NCBI GenBank assembly: GCA_020650975.1
Contig: JAIPMN010014639.1
Coordinates: 1-20,599 of the forward strand
Source of the DNA: Apostichopus californicus
Taxonomy: Eukaryota > Echinodermata > Holothuroidea > Aspidochirotida > Stichopodidae
DNA: 20,599 nucleotides
Direction: 5' to 3'
In this document: piece after piece, positions 8,531 to 16,722 of the stretch
Numbering within the stretch: position 1 is the stretch's first letter
Layout: each line of letters begins with the position of its first letter
Position numbers and translations under genes: made by a program
The notes under the pieces: model-generated
Told to the model about the DNA's origin: nothing
Database searches by the model: none
The model's input: only the letters and a program-made list of their open reading frames with translations

Positions 8531-8675
8531 CCTCAGTTCCATCAAATACTCCGCACAATCTCTCGGCCTCCTCACGCTTATCCTTGTTCTCCAGACAAGC
8601 GTCGAAGGGTTTTGGGGTTGCACACTCATCAAGAGCAGCCCATTCCTTTGCACATGCACTGATGGCTTTAGCGTC
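8531..8675 (-). CDS. Exon 11: VWD-C8 linker and start of C8 domain 1
   Basis: Phase 0-1, 145 nt. The acceptor is CTGCTCCTACAG at 8676-8677 and the donor GAGG|GTAATT at 8529-8530. It encodes AISACAKEWAALDECATP, then PFDACLENKDKREEAERLC and GVFDGTEG. The stretch CxxEWxxxxxC...C corresponds to the end of VWD, where FGNSW is usual, and AERLC opens C8. The exon is exactly the same length and phase as exon 17, its counterpart in the second cassette, which strongly supports both models. The joined codon to exon 12 is G|GG (Gly), giving TEGPFAAC. Confidence 0.9.
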
Positions 8676-8732
8676 CTGTAGGAGCAGATAAATACACTAG
8701 TGTTATGATACTGTTGACCATTATCATATCCA

Positions 8733-9180
8733 CCCTGTCTACCTGTAAAATATCGTATTATGTATCAAATTCTCCTTATTGTTTATAAATCACTTAAAGG
8801 ACATGGTCCAATGTATATTTCTGACTTATTACATATTTATGTCCCCTCTCGTAATCTAAGATCCAGCTCTCAATTTTTATCATCTGAAATTAAGTCCAAA
8901 CATTCTTGGGGGGGGGGTAGGTCATTTATTGTTTCTGCCCCTTGCTTATGGAACCAACTCCCCTTAAATATCAGACAAGCAGATTCTCTCTCTAACTTCA
9001 AGAAGAGCATCAAATCCCACTTAATGACAAAAGCTTTTATATAATCTTGAACCATTAAGTTTTTCTTCTGTCATTGTTTTGTATTATTTTGTATTATTTG
9101 TATCATTTCTAGTTGTTAATTGCGCCATGAACATTCTTGGAGTGTTGTGTGCGCATTATAAGTCGTATTATTATTATTGA
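8733..9180 (+). mobile_element. 3' end of a CR1/L2-like LINE (reverse transcriptase C-terminus)
   Basis: The plus-strand frame from about 8733 to the stop at 9042-9044 reads MYQILLIVYKSLKGHGPMYI, DLLHIYVPSRNLRSS, then RSFIVSAPCLWNQLPLNIR and SLSNFKKSIKSHL. This is the conserved C-terminal tail of reverse transcriptases of the jockey/CR1/L2 group, with the LLxVYKxLxGxxPxYxSDLL and FxVxAPxLWNxLPxxIR motifs. The untranslated part ends in GCGCATTATAAGTCG and an ATT microsatellite near 9177. The 5' part is lost, as is usual for LINE insertions. It is antisense to the gene. Confidence 0.88.
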
Positions 9181-9838
9181 CCAAATAATTGAGAAAGAAG
9201 GGGTGGGGATTATGGGCGAGAGCATGTGTTCTCTGTTTGGCAGTACTTCATACCATCTATTGATTCTCAGAAGAGAAAAATTTGACAGGTGATCAACTAT
9301 TTGTAAACACATGGGAAGGGGGAAGGGGGGAGTGGGAAGGGGGGGTTTGGGGAAAGTGGGAGGGATTGTTCCCTGTTGGTGGTACGTTCTTCAGATGTAT
9401 GGCATACCATCAAACTGGTTCTTCAAATAATACAAAAATTGAGCATACAGTCTAACTACTGTTTAGAAGAAACAAATTGAGAGCTTTATCCACTTTCACA
9501 TAGTTTATCGGGGTAGATGAGGATAACTCCCCCTCCCCATCCCCCTCCAAAAAACTGTTAACCACACAGAAAATGGATCACATTAGTAAGTGAGCACAGT
9601 AGAGAAAGTAATGATTAATAAAGTCAACACACATTAATAGAAACTCAGTTAATAACTTTGTCCTGTTCTAAGTTCATGTGGGCAAACTGTTGCTTGTGAG
9701 TAATTCCATTTGACAAATCAAACAGGAACAGGGGTTCGATCCAGAGCGATGCGTTGAATATATATGACGGCTTTGTGAAATATGACAAGCGAGAGAAATA
9801 GTAACCATAGTTAACAGTAAAAGATAAATGTCACGTAC
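9181..9838. other. Rest of intron between exons 10 and 11
   Basis: No gene seen. A G-rich low-complexity run at 9312-9365 (GGGAAGGGGG repeats) and a C-rich run at 9528-9547 are the only notable parts. Confidence 0.7.
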
Positions 9839-9979
9839 AGTTCCTTCGCAGTCGTTTTCGATGACTCCGTCACAGTTGCCACACAGGCCGTCCACGTTCT
9901 GGCTGTAGGTGGCGCTGAGGTTTATAGTAGCCGTCGTGTCTTTGAAATTAACCATCAAGCCGAAGCTCGTGACGAGTAT
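9839..9979 (-). CDS. Exon 10: VWD domain 1, C-terminal part
   Basis: Phase 0-0, 141 nt, 47 residues. The acceptor is TTTTCTTAG at 9980-9981 and the donor GGAACT|GTACGT at 9837-9838. The sequence ILVTSFGLMVNFKD completes the beta-sandwich, and YSQNVDGLCGNCDG is the canonical VWD GLCGN motif, here with the CGNC form seen in mucins and VWF, where a CGLCG-type vicinal cysteine motif is linked to multimer formation. The next exon continues in the same frame into the linker and C8. The donor is less standard (GTACGT) but no alternative keeps the frame as well. Confidence 0.9.
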
Positions 9980-10987
9980 CTAAGAAAACAGAAATGCAAA
10001 TCTTTTACCCTAATGAAAGTGACTCATTAACGCATGTTAAGTACCTTACCATCAATAATCAATAATGTTTATAAAGGCTCACACATTTCTATGTCAGCAT
10101 CGAAGAAGTATTTTTCTGTACCTTCATTTTCAAAGCATATTTTTGCATTTTTACATCACAGTTGAGTACTTAGAAATGCTCTGTGCGAACAAAAATATCT
10201 TCTCAACCAACACAGTACCATTAAGCTGGTTATTCTAGTCTTACCGGTCATTAACAAGAATGACTTCTGCCCCGGTTCTAATATACTAATCACTCTAATT
10301 CCTTAATTACTGGTAAAAGGTACATCTGCTCCTTTGATTTAAAGCGTCAAATTACCATAAGGATGAATTCAGAACTGCATAGAACAAGAGCTATATGGAC
10401 AACTTTCTTTTTAAAGCAAAAAAACATTCCTTCTGAACTCGATGAAAATTCACATAAAAAACCTTCTCAGAGTAATGTTCATGTTCACTTTTAAATCTAC
10501 AAGGGTTAAGTTCTTACCATTACCATTACTTTCATTACCCTTCTCATCCCCACCTAAATCACAAAAAAAAATTGGGGGTTTCAGGTTTCACCACAAATTT
10601 TCACTTCTAACCACAACAGCCCTCCCCCTAGCACCCCACCCTCTCTCCCCAAATAAAAAAAAATCTTCATAAGGAATTCTAGGAGCTCATACAATAAATA
10701 TATTTCTAAATATTGGTAAAACGCAAACCCACTGTACAGTTTCGGGTTTTAAATTATTACTCTAAACATTTCTCTGAAATTTTTCAGTTTTGTGAGAACC
10801 TGTGACAACCAAAATATTGTCATATTGAGGGATTAATTGAACATTGCCATCATTCACTGCATTCGACTTTTATCATTTTGTATCATTCTCTCTCATTTAA
10901 ATGTGATTCTTTACTTCCCACCCCACCCCCCACCCCACACACTCCCCCCACTTCATCTTCCCGTAAAAATGACAAAACAACACTTAC
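9980..10987. other. Intron between exons 9 and 10
   Basis: AT-rich with a C-rich tract at 10917-10950. On the sense strand this tract is four or more G runs (GGGGGG, GGGG, GGGGGG, GGGG) lying 37-70 nt downstream of the exon 9 donor. Nothing else recognised. Confidence 0.75.
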
Positions 10988-11319
10988 AAAGGCACCATCA
11001 GGCAAGAGATTAATAGAAATGTCTTCACCCATGTAAGGAGTGGCGACCTGTTCTCCGTCGACGTACAAAATCTGGTTGTGCATTTTGAAGTCTTTCCCAC
11101 TCATTTCTAATCTGATGTAGTTCAACAGACTGATCTTGTCGTCGGGTCGCTCCTTGTGATAACGTCCAATCAAATTGAAAGCAGGCAGGCCTGAAACTGT
11201 AGCCTGCTCGGCTGTGTGCTGCGCTAAGACGTATTCACATTCTCCCTGGAATGTGAACTCTTGTCCGTCGAAGGTCAAGTGGTGAGGCTCCACCCACAAA
11301 TTACACTGACATTGGAGAG
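10988..11319 (-). CDS. Exon 9: VWD domain 1, N-terminal part
   Basis: Phase 1-0, 332 nt. The acceptor is ATATTTACAG at 11320-11321 and the donor CCTTT|GTAAGT at 10986-10987. The start reads LQCQCNLWVEPHHLTFDG, then FTFQGECEYVLAQ, matching the VWD opening CxxWGDPHxxTFDGxxFxFQGxCxY. The usual GDPH is VEPH here. Later parts match the family too: FNLIGRYHKERPDDKISLLNYIRL and a VDGEQVATPY strand. Exon 15 is the equivalent in the second cassette, with the same phases and similar length (323 nt). The start of the downstream intron is G-rich on the sense strand, with four G runs 37-70 nt past the donor. Confidence 0.93.
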
Positions 11320-12208
11320 CTGTAAATATTTGAAAGAGGGAATAGAAAGAGAGATATAATAAGTACCGATCAAGGAAACCAACGAACCAGAACAGATAAA
11401 AGAACAAGTAATATTCTTTCCAATAGCCATAACAAAACAAAAAACATAGCAGATTATTCCATTTACACAAACCCCTTCTGAGAAAGAAAATGTTTTCACC
11501 TGTAACTTGACACAAATGATGCTTGTTGTTCTACAAAGCAACCAATTTATCAACACCTGACAAACACAATGCTTTTGAAATTTTGAGCATACTTTTAACA
11601 GTTTCCATGTTTTTGATTTATTAAATGTCCTCATTATCCCCCCCTCTCACCCCCCACCCCCCAAAAAAAATATGCCGGAAAGTCAGAGATCGGTCACCCA
11701 TGCTCAAACTTCAACAGGCATATTTATAGTGGCACTATAATGTCATTTCCCACACCGAGATATTTCAAATGTACTATTTAAATACTGATCCTGAATGGAC
11801 CACAACTTATTTGGAGAATCAGACACAATAGGAAAGCAATTTTGAAAACTTCTAGCATTTTTTATAGCGAGCTAAACTTTGGGCTAGAATACTAAAGGGG
11901 AGAATCACGTTGAAATACAATTGATCTCTCGACTTAACCAAAAAAAAAAAAAAAATGCTCATAATTAAATCTCATCCAATTCAGAGTCATGCATTTCTCT
12001 GAAGCAAACTGTTCATTTTAAATGTCAAAGAGTCAAAAGAGATACTGTTAACAAATTTGCTTTATATCAATGGCAAAGAGCCTGTGTTTAGGTAATTGTA
12101 TGTTGGTCGGTAGGCCTGAATGTGTCCTATTCTAACTTCATCGGCAGACTATTTTGAAAACAGTAATCCCATAAAATATCAATCATAATAATAAAATAAA
12201 CATCTTAC
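11320..12208. other. Intron between exons 8 and 9
   Basis: AT-rich. A C-rich then A-rich tract lies at 11639-11670 and an A14-15 run near 11940-11955. The long minus-strand open frame upstream of exon 9 has no domain similarity and is read as intron. Confidence 0.75.
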
Positions 12209-12313
12209 GTGTTTCACAGTTTTCGCCTTTAAATCCTGGAGGACATTCACAGGTATAACTCTCTGAATCACCACGACATGTCGCTCCATTTTCACAATAA
12301 TTTTCAGGACAAA
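12209..12313 (-). CDS. Exon 8: EGF-like domain before the VWD cassette
   Basis: Phase 1-1, 105 nt, 35 residues. The acceptor is ACATACAACAG at 12314-12315, with a poor pyrimidine tract, and the donor ACAC|GTAAGA at 12207-12208. It reads CPENYCENGATCRGDSES, then YTCECPPGFKGENCET. The O-fucose consensus C-ENGAT-C is present; the O-glucose consensus is not (C-PENY-C). The joined codon to exon 9 is C|CT (Pro), so this EGF runs straight into the first VWD domain. Confidence 0.9.
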
Positions 12314-12411
12314 CTGTTGTATGTGCAAAACGATGAGACAATATTAAATTGTCAAAAATTGATCTCTTACCTGTAAGCATTGCATTTAAACTCTAATCTA
12401 GCTTTCAAAGT

Positions 12412-12579
12412 AGACTGGAATGTACCATTCAATTAATTTATTAGTTAATCAATCAATCAATTCCTAGTCATGGTTTCTATAATCTTGGAAACAGACTTTG
12501 AGCACACAATATTTCATCAATTCATTATATTGTACTCTCCAATTTATTCTTGGTTCAATTTGTACACAAAATATTACAT
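12412..12579. repeat. Intron duplication block, copy 1
   Basis: About 168 bp that recur at 14157-14326 in the same orientation. Shared landmarks are GACTGGAATGTACC, a CAATCAATCAATTCC run, AAACAGACTT, TATTTCATCAA, ATTGTACTCTCC and GGTTCAATTTGTACAC. Identity by eye is roughly 80-85% with small indels. It lies between exons 7 and 8. Confidence 0.9.
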
Positions 12580-12842
12580 CAAATTCTTATAACAATGACT
12601 AAAAGTAGGATCCTACCTTTGACCTCTATTTACATAATGTTCATGAATTACCTAAACAAGCAGTCATCTACATATCAGCTTTAAAGTTCAACCAAGCTGT
12701 ACTTTCCCAGTTACCGTATTTTGTTACCCACAAGTGACTTTTGACCGCTGCCAAAAACAAAAACAAAACACCCAGAATGGTTTCTTGAGCTTCCTGAGAA
12801 TAAAATACGCTTTACATTTATAAATCCAATAAAGATACTTAC

Positions 12843-12989
12843 CAGCAGGACATTCACCAGGTGTGGAAGTTAAAGTTTCATCTTTGCAAAACGCTACCTC
12901 GAAGAGACATTCATTTTCATAAGTTACTCCATCAGAGCCGCAGATGGGTTTGAAAATCCTTGGACATGACTTATCACATGATACTTGTT
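12843..12989 (-). CDS. Exon 7: Kazal-type domain (P1 Arg)
   Basis: Phase 1-1, 147 nt, 49 residues. The acceptor is TTTGTTTAG at 12990-12991 and the donor GCTG|GTAAGT at 12841-12842. The sequence is SCDKSCPRIFKPICGSDG, VTYENECLFEVAFC and the tail KDETLTSTPGEC. It is a clear paralogue of exon 6 (shared DETLT tail and GEC end). The P1 position after the second cysteine is Arg, so the predicted specificity differs from exon 6 and is trypsin-like. Its upstream intron flank is repeated at 13293-13386, another trace of duplication around this module. Confidence 0.92.
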
Positions 12990-12993
12990 CTAA

Positions 12994-13092
12994 ACAAATG
13001 GAAACAACATATACAAATTTTTAAGGGATTAATAATATTTTAAGAACAAAACACACTCGGATATTTAAGCTCATTTAAACATATCTTTGACT
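12994..13092. repeat. Exon 7 upstream flank, duplicated at 13293-13386
   Basis: Shared landmarks are CAATGGAAA or AAATGGAAACAA, then TTTAAGAACAAAACACA and CATTTAAACAT(A/C)TCTTTGAC. The second copy is at 13293-13386, and a third partial copy of its start (ATGATCATGAAACAATGG) lies at about 13391-13425. Copy 1 begins within a few bases of the exon 7 acceptor. Confidence 0.85.
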
Positions 13093-13292
13093 TTATGTTG
13101 TGTTATACTGCAAGTTGTGTTTTATTCTTTGTATCATCTGTTCTGCCTTTGTTTCTTTTTTTCAAACCACTTTCTCTGTTCATAAATTTATTAAGCTATT
13201 TGGTTTCTCAAATTCTTTCAGTTCTTTACTTGTAGCATCTAACATTTGAGTATAAAACGAAAGAAAAAAAATTCTTATGATTCTGTTTTCTG

Positions 13293-13386
13293 ATCATGAA
13301 GCAATGGAAATCAATATCTTATATAAATAATACTTTAAGAACAAAACACAATCAGAGTTGAATTTCATTTAAACATCTCTTTGACC
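13293..13386. repeat. Second copy of the exon 7 upstream flank
   Basis: Partner of 12994-13092, same orientation. No recognisable exon accompanies it. Confidence 0.82.
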
Positions 13387-13425
13387 ATGATTATGATCAT
13401 GAAACAATGGAAACAAATTTTTAGA

Positions 13426-14132
13426 TCTTGAACTTAGTGTAGACTTTGCAGAGAGTAAATCAAATTTGCTATATTTATAGCCTTGCACCAGGCAAATTAA
13501 AGAAAATGATTCAAAATTTGATTAATTTGTAAAAATGTTAAAAACTGTGAGCTAGCAGTATTCAGGTATAACAACTGTATGTATTATGGATGTTATATAA
13601 GAGCTGATACTTGAAAAATAACTGCAAACAGTAAAATTTACTCTTATGCTCATGAATTGTTCAATGAAAAAACCTTAATTTGACAATATGGCTTTTGGCT
13701 TATAACTAAACTTAAGCAGATCTGGCTTACAACACCCTTATAAACATTATTAGTTAATCGGTTGTTTCTCGTAATAAACCATCCAACCGTAGAGTTTCTC
13801 TAATTATTTTAACCCGTCTTCTGCACAGGGTGTGGTTATGGAAGGTCACAACCAGTTTTAGTGTGCACCCCATAATCGCAGTTTAACAACTATCAGGGAA
13901 AAACTTCAAAATCATTTTTAAATGGTCACCTCTTCTTAGTCACATTCAGAGCTGTAATTCTTAATCTTCCTTCAAAGAAAACCTTATAAAAAACTACTTA
14001 ATTAATAACTTTGTATAATTTGTAGGCTGCTTTCTTTTGTCTTTTCTCTCTCTGTCTTTTGTTTCGTTTTTTCTTATTGCTTTGTTTTTCTTATTGTCTT
14101 CTTTGTTTGTTGCTTCTAATTATGTAAATGAC
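13426..14132. other. Intron between exons 6 and 7, middle part
   Basis: AT-rich; a pyrimidine-rich stretch (CTTTTCTCTCTCTG type) lies near 14030-14110. Nothing recognised. Confidence 0.7.
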
Positions 14133-14156
14133 GGACTGGAATGTAAATGGCGGAAT

Positions 14157-14326
14157 GGACTGGAATGTACCGTTCAATTAATTAATTAATCAATCAATCA
14201 ATTCCTTTTTATAGTTTCTGTAGTCTCAGAAAACAGACTTGAGCACAAAATATTTCATCAAATCGTTATATTGTACTCTCCCATTTATTTTTGGTTCAAT
14301 TTGTACACCAAAAAAAAAATATTACT
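14157..14326. repeat. Intron duplication block, copy 2
   Basis: Partner of 12412-12579. It lies between exons 6 and 7, immediately next to the decayed EGF exon at 14336-14414, so the block and pseudo-exon may have been moved in one duplication. A shorter local repeat of GGACTGGAATGTA precedes it at about 14133-14145. Confidence 0.9.
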
Positions 14327-14335
14327 TTGATCATT

Positions 14336-14414
14336 CATAAGTGTATTTTCCTAGTTCTCTGTCTGTTCAAGTAGAATCATTTTCACAAAGGCTCAGAGGA
14401 GCAAGGAGTAGTTG
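14336..14414 (-). pseudogene. Decayed copy of an EGF exon (closest to exon 5)
   Basis: On the sense strand CTCCTTGCTCCTCTGAGCC is identical to exon 5, followed by a one-base insertion (CCTTTGTGAAAATG against CCTTGTGAAAATG), then TTCTACTTGA, where the cysteine codon TGT has become TGA, and finally AAAATACACTTATG against GAATACACCTGTG. The acceptor AG at 14415-14416 survives. The second half of the domain is missing. Frameshift, stop and truncation mean it cannot encode an EGF. It lies between the two Kazal exons, where an EGF may once have been. Confidence 0.88.
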
Positions 14415-14624
14415 CTATCATGAATCAAATCTAGTCTTGTTGAAACGTTTTCCCAGTAGTCACATGCTTCTAACATTTTATAACAGTTTTACAATCAACT
14501 TTCATCTTCAGGTCAAAACTTTCAAGATAAAAGGTGAAATAAATTCTACATTACAAGTCAAAATTTCAACTTAGAGAAATCTATTTCAGACCATGTGTAT
14601 TCACTTCATCAAAAATTTACTTAC

Positions 14625-14765
14625 CAGTACATTCACCCTCTGTAAAGGTTAAAGTTTCATCTCTGCATTTGGCTCCAGAAGTAAAGACACATTCATTGCC
14701 ATAAGTTTCTCCATCAGAACCACAGACTGGTGCAAATATCAGAGGGCAAGCAGCATTACAGGATT
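14625..14765 (-). CDS. Exon 6: Kazal-type domain (P1 Leu)
   Basis: Phase 1-1, 141 nt, 47 residues. The acceptor is CCTCTCAAG at 14766-14767 and the donor ACTG|GTAAGT at 14623-14624. Six cysteines lie in Kazal/follistatin-like order: SCNAACPLIFAPVCGSDG, ETYGNECVFTSGAKC and TFTEGEC. The PVCGSDGxTYxNEC core is the family hallmark. The residue two places after the second cysteine, which is P1 in inhibitory Kazal domains, is Leu, pointing to chymotrypsin- or elastase-like targets if it inhibits at all. The close C1-C2 spacing is the non-classical form found in agrin and follistatin, where the role can be structural. Confidence 0.93.
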
Positions 14766-15218
14766 CTTGAGAGGGGAACAAAAAAACAAATCTGTTCAAT
14801 AATTTTGAATTCAAAAGGTATACATAATTTGAAAACAAAACAATTCCATCACAACAACAGCTGACAAAATCCCACACTCGACATAAAAAAAGCAAAAGAG
14901 TTCCTTTGACGAAAAAGACAAAGACACTACTACTACCATCCTAAGTAGAAGTAGAAGTAAGCCAGAGATTTAACTGACAATTGGTGGATATTTTCCATTA
15001 TTCAATCACCCGCATATACAACTCTCATTATAATAATGGGCCGCATCGCATCGGAAACACTTTAAAAAGACAAATGAAACTTATTGTGTGTAGTACTTGA
15101 CCAATCAACCTATAAAACAGACATTGACCAACCCACGACAGACAAACAGGGTAACCGTCTAGAAGAAACAGACCAATGCCAAATTTACTGTCTTGAATTA
15201 TACTTTCATCTCGCTTAC
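14766..15218. other. Intron between exons 5 and 6
   Basis: AT-rich; nothing recognised beyond a small GTAGAAGTAGAAGTA repeat at 14945-14959. Confidence 0.75.
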
Positions 15219-15332
15219 CTGTTTCACAGTTTTGACCTTCGAAGCCAGGAGGACAGTCACAGGTGTATTCTCCTTCTCCATCCGTACAAGTAGCACCATT
15301 TTCACAAGGCTCAGAGGAGCAAGGAGCTGGTG
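15219..15332 (-). CDS. Exon 5: EGF-like domain, Notch-type glycosylation motifs
   Basis: Phase 1-1, 114 nt, 38 residues. The acceptor is TTATCGCAG at 15333-15334 and the donor ACAG|GTAAGC at 15217-15218. It reads [18 protein letters not shown], then [18 protein letters not shown]. Both O-glucose (C-SSEP-C) and O-fucose (C-ENGAT-C) consensus sites are present. A decayed copy of this exon lies at 14336-14414, so this exon, or its recent ancestor, was the template for a failed duplication. Confidence 0.93.
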
Positions 15333-15730
15333 CTGCGATAAAAAGACAAGTTCAGTTTTATTGCAAAAATAAACAAACTCCAACAACAATGTCACTGCCC
15401 TAGTCCCTGCACATTGCACTTTTATAACTGTTTTAAATTTCACATTAGGTAGCTACACCAACTTTTTTGTAAAATAACTGCTGGGTGAATGATATTTGCT
15501 ATCGATAGAGACCCATCCCTTGTCTGGTGCACATTAATATATATAACACTACCATAGATGAAAAATTTAAAGATGTGCTGTGAATCAGAATACTTTCCAA
15601 AAGCGACAATAACACATTTCAAAGATTTGTTATTAATTTACTGTTTCAGTTTGCACAATTCCCATGTTAATTTTTTTCTATTTTTGCTGTCCTCAAATTT
15701 TCAAGCAGATTTTCATTCCATGATACTTAC
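15333..15730. other. Intron between exons 4 and 5
   Basis: AT-rich; nothing recognised. Short open frames here are shadows. Confidence 0.75.
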
Positions 15731-15847
15731 CAATGTCACAGTTTGTGCCTTCAAAGCCAGGAGCACAATCACAAGTGTAGTCTCCAAATTCTCCATCGGT
15801 GCAAGTGGCTCCATTTTGGCAAGGATCAGAAGAGCAAGGAGAAAGAA
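15731..15847 (-). CDS. Exon 4: EGF-like domain, Notch-type glycosylation motifs
   Basis: Phase 1-1, 117 nt. The acceptor is TTTGTTTCAG at 15848-15849 and the donor ATTG|GTAAGT at 15729-15730. The sequence is [18 protein letters not shown], then GDYTCDCAPGFEGTNC, a textbook six-cysteine EGF. C1 to C2 reads C-S-S-D-P-C, matching the O-glucose consensus C-x-S-x-P-C. C2 to C3 reads C-QNGAT-C, matching the O-fucose consensus C-xxxx-S/T-C. It is closely similar to exon 5, which suggests a recent tandem exon duplication. Confidence 0.93.
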
Positions 15848-16472
15848 CTGAAACAAATTCATGATGTAAAAGCTCATAAAATGATTCTAATGGAACTGGA
15901 AAGTAGGAGACCAACCATGTTTTACAACCAACTTTCCAAATTGCATTACATTTTAAGTCTATGATATTGATCCGTAGAGCTGGCACACGAATGGGTGATC
16001 AGACCTACACACATTTTAGACCCCTAGCTAGGAAACGGTTAGCAAATTCTACTGCTAAAATCTTCAGAAGTACAAAATAATACATATCAAGCCAAAGTGA
16101 AAACCAATGTTTGTTTCTGTGAGTGTGTGTAAAAGAAAATACCAAGTGCTGCAAAAATGATAATGGACCACTTTGTGGTAGTTAGCGGAGTTGTTCACGG
16201 ACCACTGCTTGGAACGAGATGAACTAAATCACATCTTTTTCTCATGGCATGTAAGTAGGCATAATGACTAAATACATTCAATTAGTCGATTTTACCGACA
16301 GTTCAGCGACTGATTTGCATGTTAAGACTGACTACAAGCTATATAAGGGTCGTAACAGACAATTTCCCTTAAAGACCTTGCTGCTAGTAACAGATGAAAG
16401 CATCTTAAGGAATTTTCATGGTTATACTCCAGCAAGAATATTGCTATGATTTTTAATGCGATTAATACTGAC
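15848..16472. other. Intron between exons 3 and 4
   Basis: AT-rich; nothing recognised. Confidence 0.75.
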
Positions 16473-16589
16473 CTTCACAAGTATCTCCAATGAATCCTTC
16501 AAGACAATTACACTGGAAACTGTCATTGATACCGACATCTTCGCATTCTCCACCATTCTCACACGGTTCATGTCTGCATGTTATTCTCT
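16473..16589 (-). CDS. Exon 3: EGF-like domain
   Basis: Phase 1-1, 117 nt, 39 residues. Three AGs lie in a row at the acceptor (TTTTTAGAGAG); only the first keeps the frame, so the exon starts AG AGA ATA ACA TGC. The donor is GAAG|GTCAGT at 16471-16472. Six cysteines follow EGF spacing: ITCRHEPCENGGEC, then DSFQCNCLEGFIGDTC. It lacks the O-glucose and O-fucose consensus present in the next two EGFs. A very long pyrimidine tract (sense strand) lies 58-133 nt upstream of the acceptor. Confidence 0.9.
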
Positions 16590-16646
16590 CTAAAAACCAA
16601 AAAAAAAGTTACAAGGATGAGACAAATACAAACAAAAACACAACAA

Positions 16647-16722
16647 GTAGAGGGGGAGGGAGAGGAAGGGAGAGGGAGGGGTGGAGGGAGTGAGGGAGGG
16701 GGGAGGAGGGAGGGAGAGATGG
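16647..16722. repeat. Purine tract (GGGA/GA-rich), pyrimidine tract on the gene strand
   Basis: About 76 nt almost purely G and A on the plus strand. On the sense strand it is a C/T tract 58-133 nt upstream of the exon 3 acceptor. Such tracts can bind pyrimidine-tract proteins or form triplex DNA; neither is shown here. Confidence 0.92.

Noticed and set aside
11275-11634. Minus-strand open sequence upstream of exon 9
   Set aside because: It shows no domain and a good acceptor (ATATTTACAG) separates it from the VWD start, so it is intron.
14336-14414. A functional extra EGF exon
   Set aside because: A frameshift, a TGA at a cysteine codon and loss of the second half exclude it.
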